Source of the DNA: JBDIBB01 sp039812685
GTDB lineage: Bacteria; Acidobacteriota; Vicinamibacteria; Vicinamibacterales; JAFNAJ01
Direction of reading: 5' to 3'
DNA length: 9,159 bases
NCBI GenBank assembly: GCA_039812685.1
Contig: JBDIBB010000149.1
Location: 1 to 9,159 of the forward strand
The notes below the pieces were generated by a model that worked only from the letters and a program-made list of their open reading frames with translations, was not told the origin of the DNA and made no database searches. Every line of letters begins with the position of its first letter. The stretch's first letter is position 1. Position numbers and translations under genes: made by a program. Below are positions 1 through 7,878 of this stretch, one piece after another.

Positions 1-1124
<1,124 letters not shown>

Positions 1125-1147
1125 GCCGCTTTCCCCCGCGAGTCACC

Positions 1148-2095
1148 ATGCGGATCGTTCACACCGAGGGCGGCGCGATCGACATCGGCCGCCATGTCTT
1201 TCCGACGGCGAAGTACGGCCTCATCCGTGCGGCGCTCGTCGCGCGCGGGCTGGCCGGACACGCCGAGTTCGTGCCGGCGCCGGCGGCCACGTGGGACGAG
1301 CTGGCCCTGGTGCACACGCCGCAGTGGCTGGCCCGGCTCCGCGATCTGCCCCTCTCGCTCCAGGACGTGGCCCGGCTGGAACTGCCGGTCACGCGCGAAA
1401 CGGTCGACGGATTCCGCCAGATGTGCGGCGTGACCGTCGCCGCCGCCCGCTACGCGACCTCCGACGGCCTGAGCCTCGCGCTTGGCGGCGGGCTGCATCA
1501 CGCGTTCGCGGATCACGGCGAGGGGTTCTGCATGTTCAACGACGTTGCGGTGGCCGTGCGCGTGCTGCAGCGCGAGGGCCTCATCACGCGCGCCGCCATC
1601 GTCGATCTCGACGTGCACCACGGCAACGGCACCGCCGCGATCTTCAGCGGCGATCCGCAGGTGCTGACCTTCTCGATGCACCAGTGGAACAACTACCCGG
1701 CCGAGAAGCCGGCCAGCACCATCGACGTGCACCTGCCGGACGCGACGACCGACGCCGACTACCTCGGGCACCTGGGCGACGCACTGCCGGCGGTCATCGC
1801 GCATCGCCCCGACCTGGTGATCTACCTGGCCGGAGCCGACCCGTACGACGACGACCAGTTGGGAGGGCTCAGCCTGTCGCAGGCAGGGCTGCGCGAGCGC
1901 GATCGCACCGTGCTCGGCACGATGCGTCGCGCGGGCATTCCGGTGGCCGTCACGCTCGCCGGCGGGTATGCGCGCCGCACCGACGACACGGTGGCCATCC
2001 ACGTGGCGACCGTGGAGGAGGCAATCGCCCACGCCGGGCCGGCCTCGGGGCCTACGTCAGCATCGCGATCGCCATCGCCGTCTTCAGATCGGTGA
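1148..2095 (+). CDS. Histone deacetylase family hydrolase, class IV (HDAC11)-like
   Basis: A 315-residue zinc-dependent deacetylase/deacylase of the arginase-HDAC fold. Start ATG gives MRIVHTEGG, followed by DIGRHVFPTAKYGLI (12-26), typical of short bacterial HDAC11-like proteins. The catalytic His pair is H117/H118 in GGGLHHAF, followed by GEGFCMFND (124-132). Zinc ligands are D155 and H157 in DLDVHHGNGT and D231 in AGADPYDDD. The transition-state Tyr is Y274 in LAGGYA, and LGGLSLS (238-244) is the class IV style. All active-site positions are present, so it should be active. The substrate cannot be read from sequence: family members act on acetyl- or fatty-acyl-lysine, acetylpolyamines or other small amides. 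It lies 23 bp after lon with only a weak GAG as possible ribosome site, suggesting it is read from the lon transcript. The last 14 or so residues are Ser/Pro/Arg-rich and lie antisense to the end of the Nudix gene, so this tail is probably not part of the fold. Confidence 0.93.
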   Translation: MRIVHTEGGAIDIGRHVFPTAKYGLIRAALVARGLAGHAEFVPAPAATWDELALVHTPQWLARLRDLPLSLQDVARLELPVTRETVDGFRQMCGVTVAAARYATSDGLSLALGGGLHHAFADHGEGFCMFNDVAVAVRVLQREGLITRAAIVDLDVHHGNGTAAIFSGDPQVLTFSMHQWNNYPAEKPASTIDVHLPDATTDADYLGHLGDALPAVIAHRPDLVIYLAGADPYDDDQLGGLSLSQAGLRERDRTVLGTMRRAGIPVAVTLAGGYARRTDDTVAIHVATVEEAIAHAGPASGPTSASRSPSPSSDR

Positions 2096-2585
2096 TCTCG
2101 CCTCGCGCCAGCAGCGCGCGCGCCTCGGCCACGTGCACGGTCCGCGGCACGATCACCTCGTCGGGATCGACCGCGGCTGCCTCGGCCGGCCTGCGCAGGT
2201 CTTCCGCACGGTAGAAGTGCATCCGCTCGTCGCAGTAGCCGGGCACCGGAAAGAACGAGCCCAATGGGACGAGCCGCTCCGGCCGCAGGCCGACTTCCTC
2301 GTGGCACTCGCGCCGCGCCGCCTCCTCTGGCGTCTCGCCGTGGTCGATCGAGCCGGCCACCACCTCCCACAGCCATGCGCCGACCGGATGCCGGTACTGC
2401 CGGATCAGGACGACATGGTGGGGATCGGGCATCGGCACGACGATGACCGACGGCGCGTGGCGCACGACGTCGAGCGCCGCCTCGCGGCCGTTGGGCAGGA
2501 GGACGCGCTCGGCGTCGACGGAGAACACGCGGCCGCGATACAGGGAACGCCGCGCGATGAGCGTTCCGACAGGTTCCGTGGTCAT
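2052..2585 (-). CDS. Nudix hydrolase, ADP-ribose pyrophosphatase-like
   Basis: A 177-residue cytoplasmic Nudix enzyme. The full Nudix box GX5EX7REUXEEXGU is at residues 78-100 (G78, E84, R92, E93, E96, E97, G99), the Mg-binding catalytic helix. Features of the ADP-ribose pyrophosphatase subgroup are the N-terminal strand with RGRVFSVDAERVLLPNG, the IRQYRHPVGAWLWEVVAG segment just before the box, and FFPVPGYCDERMHFY after it, with Pro115 15 residues past the box end. The expected reaction is hydrolysis of ADP-ribose (or a related nucleoside diphosphate sugar) to AMP and ribose 5-phosphate. Exact substrate choice is inferred from family resemblance only. ATG starts at 2585, with GGGA upstream as a weak ribosome site. 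It is the last gene of the minus-strand ileS-lspA-lgt-rluD run, 41 bp after rluD. Its 3' end overlaps the convergent HDAC gene by 44 bp. Confidence 0.92.
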   Translation of the reverse strand: MTTEPVGTLIARRSLYRGRVFSVDAERVLLPNGREAALDVVRHAPSVIVVPMPDPHHVVLIRQYRHPVGAWLWEVVAGSIDHGETPEEAARRECHEEVGLRPERLVPLGSFFPVPGYCDERMHFYRAEDLRRPAEAAAVDPDEVIVPRTVHVAEARALLARGEITDLKTAMAIAMLT

Positions 2586-2626
2586 GGCAGGGTTCCCGGA
2601 TGGCCGCGCGTGACCCTGGCGTGGCG

Positions 2627-3601
2627 TCAGGGCTGCTCGCCGGCCGTCTCGCGCAGGACGTCGAGCACGGCCTGCAGGTCCGGCGGCAGCGGGCTGGCGA
2701 ACTCGAGCCGGTGTCGCTCGACGGGGTGCGTGAACGACAGTCGTGCGGCGTGGAGGAAGGGACGCTCGAGGCGCGCGACCGCCCTCAGGTGGGGCGGCAC
2801 GCGGCGGTGTACCCCGCCGTAGAGCGCGTCGCCGACCACGGGGTGTCCGATGCCGCTGAGGTGCACTCGAATCTGGTGCGTGCGGCCGGTGGCAATCGCA
2901 ACCTGTGCCAGCGTCACGCCGCGCAGCGGCTCCACGCGCGTGATGCGTGTCACGGCCGTGCGGGCGCGGCGCGCGCGGGTCGACATCTTCTGGCGGTTTC
3001 CCGGATCGCGGCCGATCGGCTCCTCGATGCGCCTGCCCGCCCGGACCACGCCCCAGACCAGCGCGAAATACTCCTTGTCGACCTCCCGGTCGTGGAACTG
3101 CCGCGACAGCTCGGTGTGCGCCAGGTCGGTCTTGGCCACCACCATCACTCCCGACGTACCGCGATCGAGACGATGGACGATGCCCGGCCTTGCCTGGCCG
3201 CCAACGCCCTGGAGATCGTCGACGTGGTGCAGCAGCGCGTTCACGAGCGTGCCGTCTGCGTGCCCCGCGCCGGGATGCACGACCATGCCCGCGGGCTTGT
3301 CCACGACCACGAGATCCGCGTCCTCGTAGAGCAGGGTGAGCGGCAGATCCTGCGGCAGCGGCGTGGCGTCGGTCGGTGGCGGCACCTCCACCTCGACGAC
3401 CAGATCCTCCGCCACCGGTTCGCTGGGGCGAACCAGCTCTCGCCCGTCCACGGTGCGCACGAGCCCGTCGCGGATCAGCCGCTGGATCTGCGATCGCGAG
3501 TGTCCGGGCACGAGGGCGGTCAGGGCCTGGTCGAGCCGCAGCCCGGCCTGGTCTGCCCCGACCCTCACCGTGAGGCGGTCCGCGGTGTCTCGATGGCTCA
3601 T
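2627..3601 (-). CDS. rluD: RluA-family 23S rRNA pseudouridine synthase, RluD-like
   Basis: A 324-residue protein, nearly the length of E. coli RluD (326). An N-terminal S4 RNA-binding domain (about residues 20-60, LRLDQALTALVPGHSRSQIQ then LIRDGLVRTVDG) precedes the catalytic domain. YEDADLVVVDKPAGMVVHP (92-110) is motif I. GIVHRLDRGTSGVMVVAK (140-157) carries the catalytic Asp146. ATGRTHQIRVHL (237-248) and HPVVGDALYGG (253-263) are the later conserved motifs. RluD makes pseudouridines in helix 69 of 23S rRNA (E. coli 1911, 1915, 1917). RluA-family members differ in target, so site specificity is inferred. The ATG start is chosen because its ATGA overlaps the TGA of lgt; the frame is open further upstream to 3880, but that stretch is a shadow of lgt and lacks family sequence. 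No clear ribosome site precedes the ATG, which fits translational coupling to lgt. Confidence 0.94.
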   Translation of the reverse strand: MSHRDTADRLTVRVGADQAGLRLDQALTALVPGHSRSQIQRLIRDGLVRTVDGRELVRPSEPVAEDLVVEVEVPPPTDATPLPQDLPLTLLYEDADLVVVDKPAGMVVHPGAGHADGTLVNALLHHVDDLQGVGGQARPGIVHRLDRGTSGVMVVAKTDLAHTELSRQFHDREVDKEYFALVWGVVRAGRRIEEPIGRDPGNRQKMSTRARRARTAVTRITRVEPLRGVTLAQVAIATGRTHQIRVHLSGIGHPVVGDALYGGVHRRVPPHLRAVARLERPFLHAARLSFTHPVERHRLEFASPLPPDLQAVLDVLRETAGEQP

Positions 3602-4410
3602 GGAGACGTGCGGGCGCGGATGGCGTGGGGGGAGCCGCCGGCGCGGGCGCGGGAGAGGTAGACGAGCATGGCCACGCTCAGCGGCAGCAGCAGCAGCGAG
3701 ATGAACTGCGACGTGGACCAGAGACCGAACACCATGCCACGCTCGTCGCCCCTGAAGCCCTCGATGAGGAAGCGGGTGATGGCGTAGAGCACCATGTAGC
3801 CCCAGAACGTGCGGCCGGGGAAGACGCGGCCGCGCTTCTCGAAGGTGAGCAGCAGCACGAGAATCACCAGCTCGGCACACGACTCGTAGAGCTGCGTCGG
3901 GTGCAGCGGGACGTGCAGGGGTGTGCCGACGATTTCGGCGGCGAGCGGGTTGGTGAAGGTCACGGCCCAGGGCAGATCGGTGGGCCGCCCGTAGCAGCAG
4001 CCGGCCATGAAGCAGCCAAGGCGCCCGATGACGTGTCCGAGGGCGATTCCCGGCGCGAACAGGTCGGCGGTGGTCCAGATCGGCAACCCGTGGCGTCGCA
4101 TGTACCAGAACCCGACGGCGACGGCGAGAATCAACCCACCGTAGAAGACGCCGGCCGAGCGCACCATCGAGAAGATGTCGCCCGGGTGGGCGATGAAATA
4201 CGGCAGATCGATCAGCACGAGCAGCAGCTTCGCGCCGACCAGGGCCGAGAGTACCACCCAGATGCCCAGGTCCATCACCCGGTTGGCGTCCAGGCCGGCC
4301 CGCCTGGCGCGGACCAGCGCCAACTGGAGGCCGAGCAGATACGCGGCCGCCAGCAGCACGCCGTAGCTGTACAGGCTGACCGGACCCAGTTCAAGCAGCT
4401 TCGGGAACAT
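3598..4410 (-). CDS. lgt: Phosphatidylglycerol--prolipoprotein diacylglyceryl transferase (Lgt)
   Basis: A 270-residue multi-pass inner-membrane enzyme that transfers diacylglyceryl from phosphatidylglycerol to the lipobox cysteine of prolipoproteins, the first step of lipoprotein maturation. MFPKLLELGPVSLYSYG at the N-terminus is typical and decides the start; an in-frame ATG 15 codons upstream adds residues lying inside lspA. Hydrophobic segments are visible near residues 14-33, 47-68, 86-103, 118-128, 180-190, 202-217 and 235-252. The Lgt signature is GRLGCFMAGCCYG (129-141), with Arg130 at the place of E. coli Arg143. HPTQLYE (170-176) and TRFLIEGFR (212-220) are also present, with Arg213 and Glu217 aligning by eye to Arg239 and Glu243. 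Unlike E. coli, the signature has Cys where Asn146 and Glu151 sit, and Tyr90 in VFYGGLI where His103 sits. The first 20 bp overlap the end of lspA and the stop overlaps the rluD start. Confidence 0.93.
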   Translation of the reverse strand: MFPKLLELGPVSLYSYGVLLAAAYLLGLQLALVRARRAGLDANRVMDLGIWVVLSALVGAKLLLVLIDLPYFIAHPGDIFSMVRSAGVFYGGLILAVAVGFWYMRRHGLPIWTTADLFAPGIALGHVIGRLGCFMAGCCYGRPTDLPWAVTFTNPLAAEIVGTPLHVPLHPTQLYESCAELVILVLLLTFEKRGRVFPGRTFWGYMVLYAITRFLIEGFRGDERGMVFGLWSTSQFISLLLLPLSVAMLVYLSRARAGGSPHAIRARTSP

Positions 4411-4906
4411 GGCGAGGAGCCCAGAACATGTCGAGGATGAGCACGACGGCGCCAACCGTGATGGCCGAGTCGGCGATGTTGAACGCCCAGAAGTGCCATC
4501 CGGCGTAGTGCACGTCGACGAAGTCGACCACGTAACCCAGCCGCGCGCGGTCCATCAGGTTGCCGAGCGCGCCGCCGAGCACCAGCGCGAGCGCACCGCG
4601 TCCGGTGAGCGTCCCGGCCGCGAACCGTGCCGCGTACGCCGTGATCGCCACGATGGCGCCGACGGCCAGCAGCGTGATGACCAGCGCCTTCCCCGGGAAG
4701 TGCAGGGCATTGAGCAGGCCGAAGGCGGCGCCCGTGTTGCGCACGTGGGTGAGGTTGAGCAGCCCGTCGATCACCGTAACGCTGGCGTACAACGGGATCT
4801 CGCGCACGACGATCGCCTTGGTCGCCTGATCGGCAATCGCGAGCGCCGCGATGAGCCATGGCTCGAAGCGGCGGAAGTACCCGAGGACGGCACCGGCGGC
4901 TGGCAC
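4391..4906 (-). CDS. lspA: Lipoprotein signal peptidase (signal peptidase II)
   Basis: A 171-residue membrane aspartic protease that removes the signal peptide from diacylglyceryl-modified prolipoproteins, acting directly after Lgt. Four hydrophobic segments are visible (about 14-34, 73-92, 103-118, 140-161). Conserved family blocks are ADQATKAIV (25-33), NLTHVRNTGAAFGLL (51-65), GGALGNLMDR (111-120) with catalytic Asp119, and VVDFVDVHYAGWHFWAFNIAD (126-146) with catalytic Asp146. The length fits the family (E. coli 164). The start is a GTG: no ATG occurs between the ileS stop and the first membrane segment. This GTG has a GAGG five bases upstream that itself overlaps the ileS TGA. The gap to ileS is 7 bp, so translation is probably coupled. 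An upstream ATG at 5038 in the same frame lies deep in ileS and encodes an Ala/Arg-rich shadow. The 3' end overlaps lgt by 20 bp. Confidence 0.93.
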   Translation of the reverse strand: MPAAGAVLGYFRRFEPWLIAALAIADQATKAIVVREIPLYASVTVIDGLLNLTHVRNTGAAFGLLNALHFPGKALVITLLAVGAIVAITAYAARFAAGTLTGRGALALVLGGALGNLMDRARLGYVVDFVDVHYAGWHFWAFNIADSAITVGAVVLILDMFWAPRHVPEAA

Positions 4907-4911
4907 GACGA

Positions 4912-4915
4912 CCTC
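4912..4915 (-). promoter_or_regulatory. Ribosome binding site of lspA overlapping the ileS stop codon
   Basis: On the minus strand the bases read TGAGG, so the Shine-Dalgarno core GAGG shares three bases with the ileS TGA and sits five bases before the lspA GTG. This site is the main reason for choosing GTG at 4906 as the start. It implies that ribosomes ending ileS are placed to begin lspA. Confidence 0.65.
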
Positions 4916-7709
4916 AGGCTGCCCCGGCGCCCGCTGGCGCCTCGACGGCCGTGACGCAGCGGCCGCACAGCCCCGCATGGATGCCGCCGCCAACGATGTC
5001 CGGCACGTAGCGCCAGCAGCGCACGCACTTCTCGCCACCGGCGCGCGTCACCTCCACCTGCAGCGGGGCGTCGGCCTCGGCAGCCTTCGCCAGCGAGACG
5101 GCCGAGGTGATGAAGAGCATGGGCAGGTCGTCGCGATGGGTTTCGAGCAGCCGGTACGTGCTGTCTGCCGCCCGCAGGTGCACGTGCGCCTCGAGCGACT
5201 GCCCCACGGTCTTCCGCTGCCGCATCGCCTCGATGGCGGGCAGCACCTCTTCCCGGACCGCGAGCAATTGCTCCCATCGGGCGACCAGGTCGGCGTCCAC
5301 GAGCGCGTCGAGCCCCTCGGGGAACGTGGCCAGGTGGACGCTGTCGTCGCGCGTGCCCGGCAGCGCCCGCCACAGTTCGTCGGCGGTCACCGGCAGGATC
5401 GGCGCGATCAGCCGCACCAGGCCGTCGACGATGTGGAACAGCGCCGTCTGCGCCGAGCGGCGCCCGGCCGAGGCCGCGCCCCAGGTGTAGAGGCGATCCT
5501 TCGACACGTCGAAGTAGAAGGCGCTGAGGTCGACGGTGGCGAGCGCGTTCACGATCTGGAAGATCGCCGGGAAGTCGTAGGCGGCGTAGGCGGCCACGAT
5601 CCGCTTCGCCGCGTCGGCGTAGCGGCCGATCGCGTAGCGGTCGATCTCCATCATGTGCTCGATGGGCACCAGGTCGACCGGTGGGTCGAAGTCGTAGAGG
5701 TTGGCGGCGCAGTAGCGCAGCGTGTTGCGCAGCTTGCGATAGGCCTCGACCGTGCGCGCGAGGATCTCCCGGCCGACGCGCACCTCGTCGCGGTAGTCGG
5801 TCATCGCCACCCAGAGGCGCAGGACCTCGGCGCCGCTCTGCTCGATGATCTGCTGGGGCGGGATGTCGTTGCCGAGCGACTTCGACATCTTCTTGCCTTC
5901 TTCGTTGACGACGAAACCGTGCGTCAGCACCTCCCGGAACGGCGCGTGCGCGCGCGTGCCGAGGCCGACCAGCAGCGAGCTGTGGAACCAGCCGCGGTAC
6001 TGGTCGCTGCCTTCCAGGTACATGTCCGCCGGCCAGCGCAGGCCCTGGTGGAACGGCAGCACGCCTTCGTGGCTGGCGCCCGAGTCGAACCACACGTCGA
6101 GGATGTTCTGTTCACGCTCGAAGGTCGCGCCGCCGCAGCGCGGACAGGCCAGGCCCGCGGGCACGAAGTCCGACACCGGCCGCTCGTACCAGGCATCGGC
6201 GCCCTCGGCCTCGAAGATGCCGGCCGCGCGCGCGACGAGCGCTGGCGTGAGCACGGCCTCGCCGCAGGCGGTGCAGTCGACGGCCGGGATCGGCACGCCC
6301 CACGCCCGCTGGCGCGAGATGCACCAGTCGGGACGCTTGGCGAGCATGCTGCTGATGCGTTCTTCCCCCCAGGCCGGTATCCACCTGACGCCGCGCACGG
6401 CCTCGAGCGCCATCTGCCGCAGCCCCTGGTCGTCCATCGAGACGAACCACTGCGGCGTGGCGAGGAAGATCACCGGATGGTGGCACCGCCAGCAGTGCGG
6501 ATAGGAGTGCTGGTAGGCGTCGTGCTTCCACAGCCGGCCGCTGCCGGCGATCGCATCGACGATCCGCGGGTTGGCGTCGAAGACACGCTCGCCGGCGAAG
6601 CGGCCCACGTCGGCCGTGAAGTGGCCGCCGCCGTCCACCGGCGCGTAGATGTCGAGGCCGTACTCCACGCCCGTGCGGTAGTCGTCGGCGCCGTGACCGG
6701 GCGCCGTGTGCACCGCGCCCGTGCCCTGATCGAGCGTCACGTAGTCGGCCAGCACGCCAAGCGATGGCCGGTCGTAGAGCGGGTGCCGGAAGCTGACGCG
6801 CTCGAACACCGCGCCCGCGGCCTTCGCCACCGGCTCCCCCAGCGGCTTGCCGGTCTGCGCGGAGACCTGCGCGGCCAGCGCCTCGGCAATGGCGACCAGG
6901 CGGCCGTCCACCTCGTAGAGGCCGTAGACGTAGTCGGGGTGAAACGCGATCGCCAGGTTCGCCGGAATCGTCCAGGGCGTGGTCGTCCAGATCAGCGTCG
7001 AGACGGCGCGGCCGGCGGTGGCGGGCACGCGCTCGGCCAGCGTGCCGGCCGAGGCGGGATCCAGCGGGAACTCCACGAAGATCGACGGCGAGACGTGCGG
7101 CTCGTACTCGACCTCGGCTTCGGCCAGCGCCGTGCGGCAGTGGATGCACCAGTGGACGGGCTTCTTGCCCTTGTAGACCATCCCCTGCTCGACGAACCGG
7201 CCCAGTGCGCGCACGATGGCCGCCTGGTAGGCGAAGTCCATCGTCAGGTAGGGCGTGTCCCAGGTACCCATGACGCCGAGCCGCTCGAAGTCGGCGCGCT
7301 GGATGGCGACGTACTTCTCGGCGTAGGCCCGGCAGGCCCTCCTGAAGGCGGCGACGCTCAGGTCGCGCTTCTTCGCCCCCAGTTCGCGATCCACCTTCAG
7401 CTCGATCGGCAGCCCGTGGCAGTCCCAGCCGGGGACGTAGGGCGCGTCGAAGCCGGCCATCGACTTCGACTTGACCACGAAGTCCTTGAGCACCTTGTTC
7501 ATCGCGTGCCCGAGGTGGATGCGCCCGTTGGCGTAGGGGGGGCCGTCGTGCAGGATGAAGGTCTCGCATCCCCGCCGCCGCTCGCGGAGCCGGCGGTAGA
7601 CCCCGGTCTCCTCCCAGCGGCGGATCACCTGCGGTTCGGTCACCTGCAGGTTGGCTTTCATCGGGAACGTGGTGCGGGGCAGATTGACGGTTTCTTTCCA
7701 GTCTGGCAT
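4914..7709 (-). CDS. ileS: Isoleucyl-tRNA synthetase
   Basis: A 931-residue class I aminoacyl-tRNA synthetase (E. coli 938) that charges tRNA-Ile with isoleucine in the cytoplasm. The HIGH motif is HLGH at 65-68 within DGPPYANGRIHLGHAMNK. The KMSKS loop is at 607-611 (NEEGKKMSKSLGN). The CP1 editing domain, which clears valyl-tRNA-Ile, spans roughly 200-400, with WTTTPWTIPANLA (241-253) and HTAPGHGADDY (334-344). FDSGASHEGVL (541-551) and GSDQYRGWFHSSLL (567-580) mark the return to the catalytic core. There are two zinc sites: an internal ribbon with Cys479, Cys482, Cys522 and Cys525, and a C-terminal one with Cys895, Cys898, Cys915 and Cys918. The start MPDWKETVNLP is typical and has AGGA six bases upstream (7716-7719). 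The frame runs open to 8108 but the extra part is antisense to the GNAT gene. It is the first gene of the minus-strand operon. Confidence 0.97.
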   Translation of the reverse strand: MPDWKETVNLPRTTFPMKANLQVTEPQVIRRWEETGVYRRLRERRRGCETFILHDGPPYANGRIHLGHAMNKVLKDFVVKSKSMAGFDAPYVPGWDCHGLPIELKVDRELGAKKRDLSVAAFRRACRAYAEKYVAIQRADFERLGVMGTWDTPYLTMDFAYQAAIVRALGRFVEQGMVYKGKKPVHWCIHCRTALAEAEVEYEPHVSPSIFVEFPLDPASAGTLAERVPATAGRAVSTLIWTTTPWTIPANLAIAFHPDYVYGLYEVDGRLVAIAEALAAQVSAQTGKPLGEPVAKAAGAVFERVSFRHPLYDRPSLGVLADYVTLDQGTGAVHTAPGHGADDYRTGVEYGLDIYAPVDGGGHFTADVGRFAGERVFDANPRIVDAIAGSGRLWKHDAYQHSYPHCWRCHHPVIFLATPQWFVSMDDQGLRQMALEAVRGVRWIPAWGEERISSMLAKRPDWCISRQRAWGVPIPAVDCTACGEAVLTPALVARAAGIFEAEGADAWYERPVSDFVPAGLACPRCGGATFEREQNILDVWFDSGASHEGVLPFHQGLRWPADMYLEGSDQYRGWFHSSLLVGLGTRAHAPFREVLTHGFVVNEEGKKMSKSLGNDIPPQQIIEQSGAEVLRLWVAMTDYRDEVRVGREILARTVEAYRKLRNTLRYCAANLYDFDPPVDLVPIEHMMEIDRYAIGRYADAAKRIVAAYAAYDFPAIFQIVNALATVDLSAFYFDVSKDRLYTWGAASAGRRSAQTALFHIVDGLVRLIAPILPVTADELWRALPGTRDDSVHLATFPEGLDALVDADLVARWEQLLAVREEVLPAIEAMRQRKTVGQSLEAHVHLRAADSTYRLLETHRDDLPMLFITSAVSLAKAAEADAPLQVEVTRAGGEKCVRCWRYVPDIVGGGIHAGLCGRCVTAVEAPAGAGAA

Positions 7710-7720
7710 GCGTGGTCCTG

Positions 7721-7765
7721 CGCCCCTGGCGCTCGCGCGGCGGCCCGGGCCTGACGCCCCTGGCG
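7721..7765 (-). repeat. 11-bp direct repeat in the presumed ileS leader
   Basis: The 11-mer CGCCCCTGGCG (plus strand) occurs exactly at 7721-7731 and again at 7755-7765, start to start 34 bp apart. On the ileS sense strand this reads CGCCAGGGGCG twice. The unit is itself an imperfect palindrome (CGCC...GGCG), so each copy could bind a dimeric protein or form a small hairpin. A GC palindrome, GGCCCGGGCC, sits between the copies. In GC-rich DNA, chance is a real alternative. Confidence 0.45.
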
Positions 7766-7800
7766 GCAGCGGTTCCGGCTTCGATGGAGCCGAGCCAATC

Positions 7801-7806
7801 ATTGTA
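7801..7806 (-). promoter_or_regulatory. Candidate -10 box for the ileS operon (TACAAT)
   Basis: Read on the minus strand the bases are TACAAT, five of six matching the sigma-70 consensus, inside one of the few AT-rich spots of the gap. No convincing -35 box lies 16-18 bp upstream. If used, transcription would start near 7794 and leave a leader of roughly 85 bases before the ileS ATG. Confidence 0.4.
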
Positions 7807-7864
7807 GAGGATCGGGGCGACCCGGCGCCGCCGCGTCGCGCCGGCCGCGCCCGCTGCCCGGCCG

Positions 7865-7870
7865 TATAAT
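7865..7870 (+). promoter_or_regulatory. Perfect -10 box (TATAAT) directly before the GNAT start codon
   Basis: TATAAT matches the sigma-70 -10 consensus exactly and stands out in GC-rich surroundings. It ends eight bases before the ATG, so a start of transcription about seven bases downstream would fall at or within two bases of the ATG, giving a leaderless or nearly leaderless mRNA. In keeping with this, no Shine-Dalgarno sequence lies between the box and the ATG. I see no -35 match and no TG extension. Confidence 0.55.
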
Positions 7871-7878
7871 CCGCACCG

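Larger units (their letters stand above)
7710..7878. promoter_or_regulatory. Divergent intergenic region between ileS and the GNAT gene
   Basis: This is the only substantial gap of the window. It separates the minus-strand ileS operon from the plus-strand GNAT-HIT pair and must carry the promoters for both. Its middle (7800-7806) is a small AT-rich island in very GC-rich sequence, and another AT-rich hexamer lies at 7865-7870. The ileS-side part holds an 11-bp direct repeat and a 10-bp palindrome, GGCCCGGGCC, at 7742-7751. I see no T-box consensus, no terminator with a T-run and no ORF of interest. Confidence 0.7.

Noticed and set aside
3602..3880. N-terminal extension of the RluD frame upstream of the ATGA start.
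   Set aside because: The added residues are a shadow of lgt and are not RluD-like; the start at 3601 gives the family length and the S4 domain at the right place.
4851..7754. A 967-codon open frame on the plus strand opposite ileS, and other very long antisense frames (for example 6112-8724 minus, 497-2032 minus, 2600-3661 plus).
   Set aside because: They lie opposite or out of frame with firmly identified genes, have Arg/Ala/His/Gly-rich low-quality composition and no recognisable motifs. High GC codon bias explains their length.
7710..7800. T-box riboswitch before ileS.
   Set aside because: No T-box consensus (UGGNACCGCG-like), no specifier stem and no terminator with a U-run in a leader of about 85 bases, which is too short for a classical T-box.
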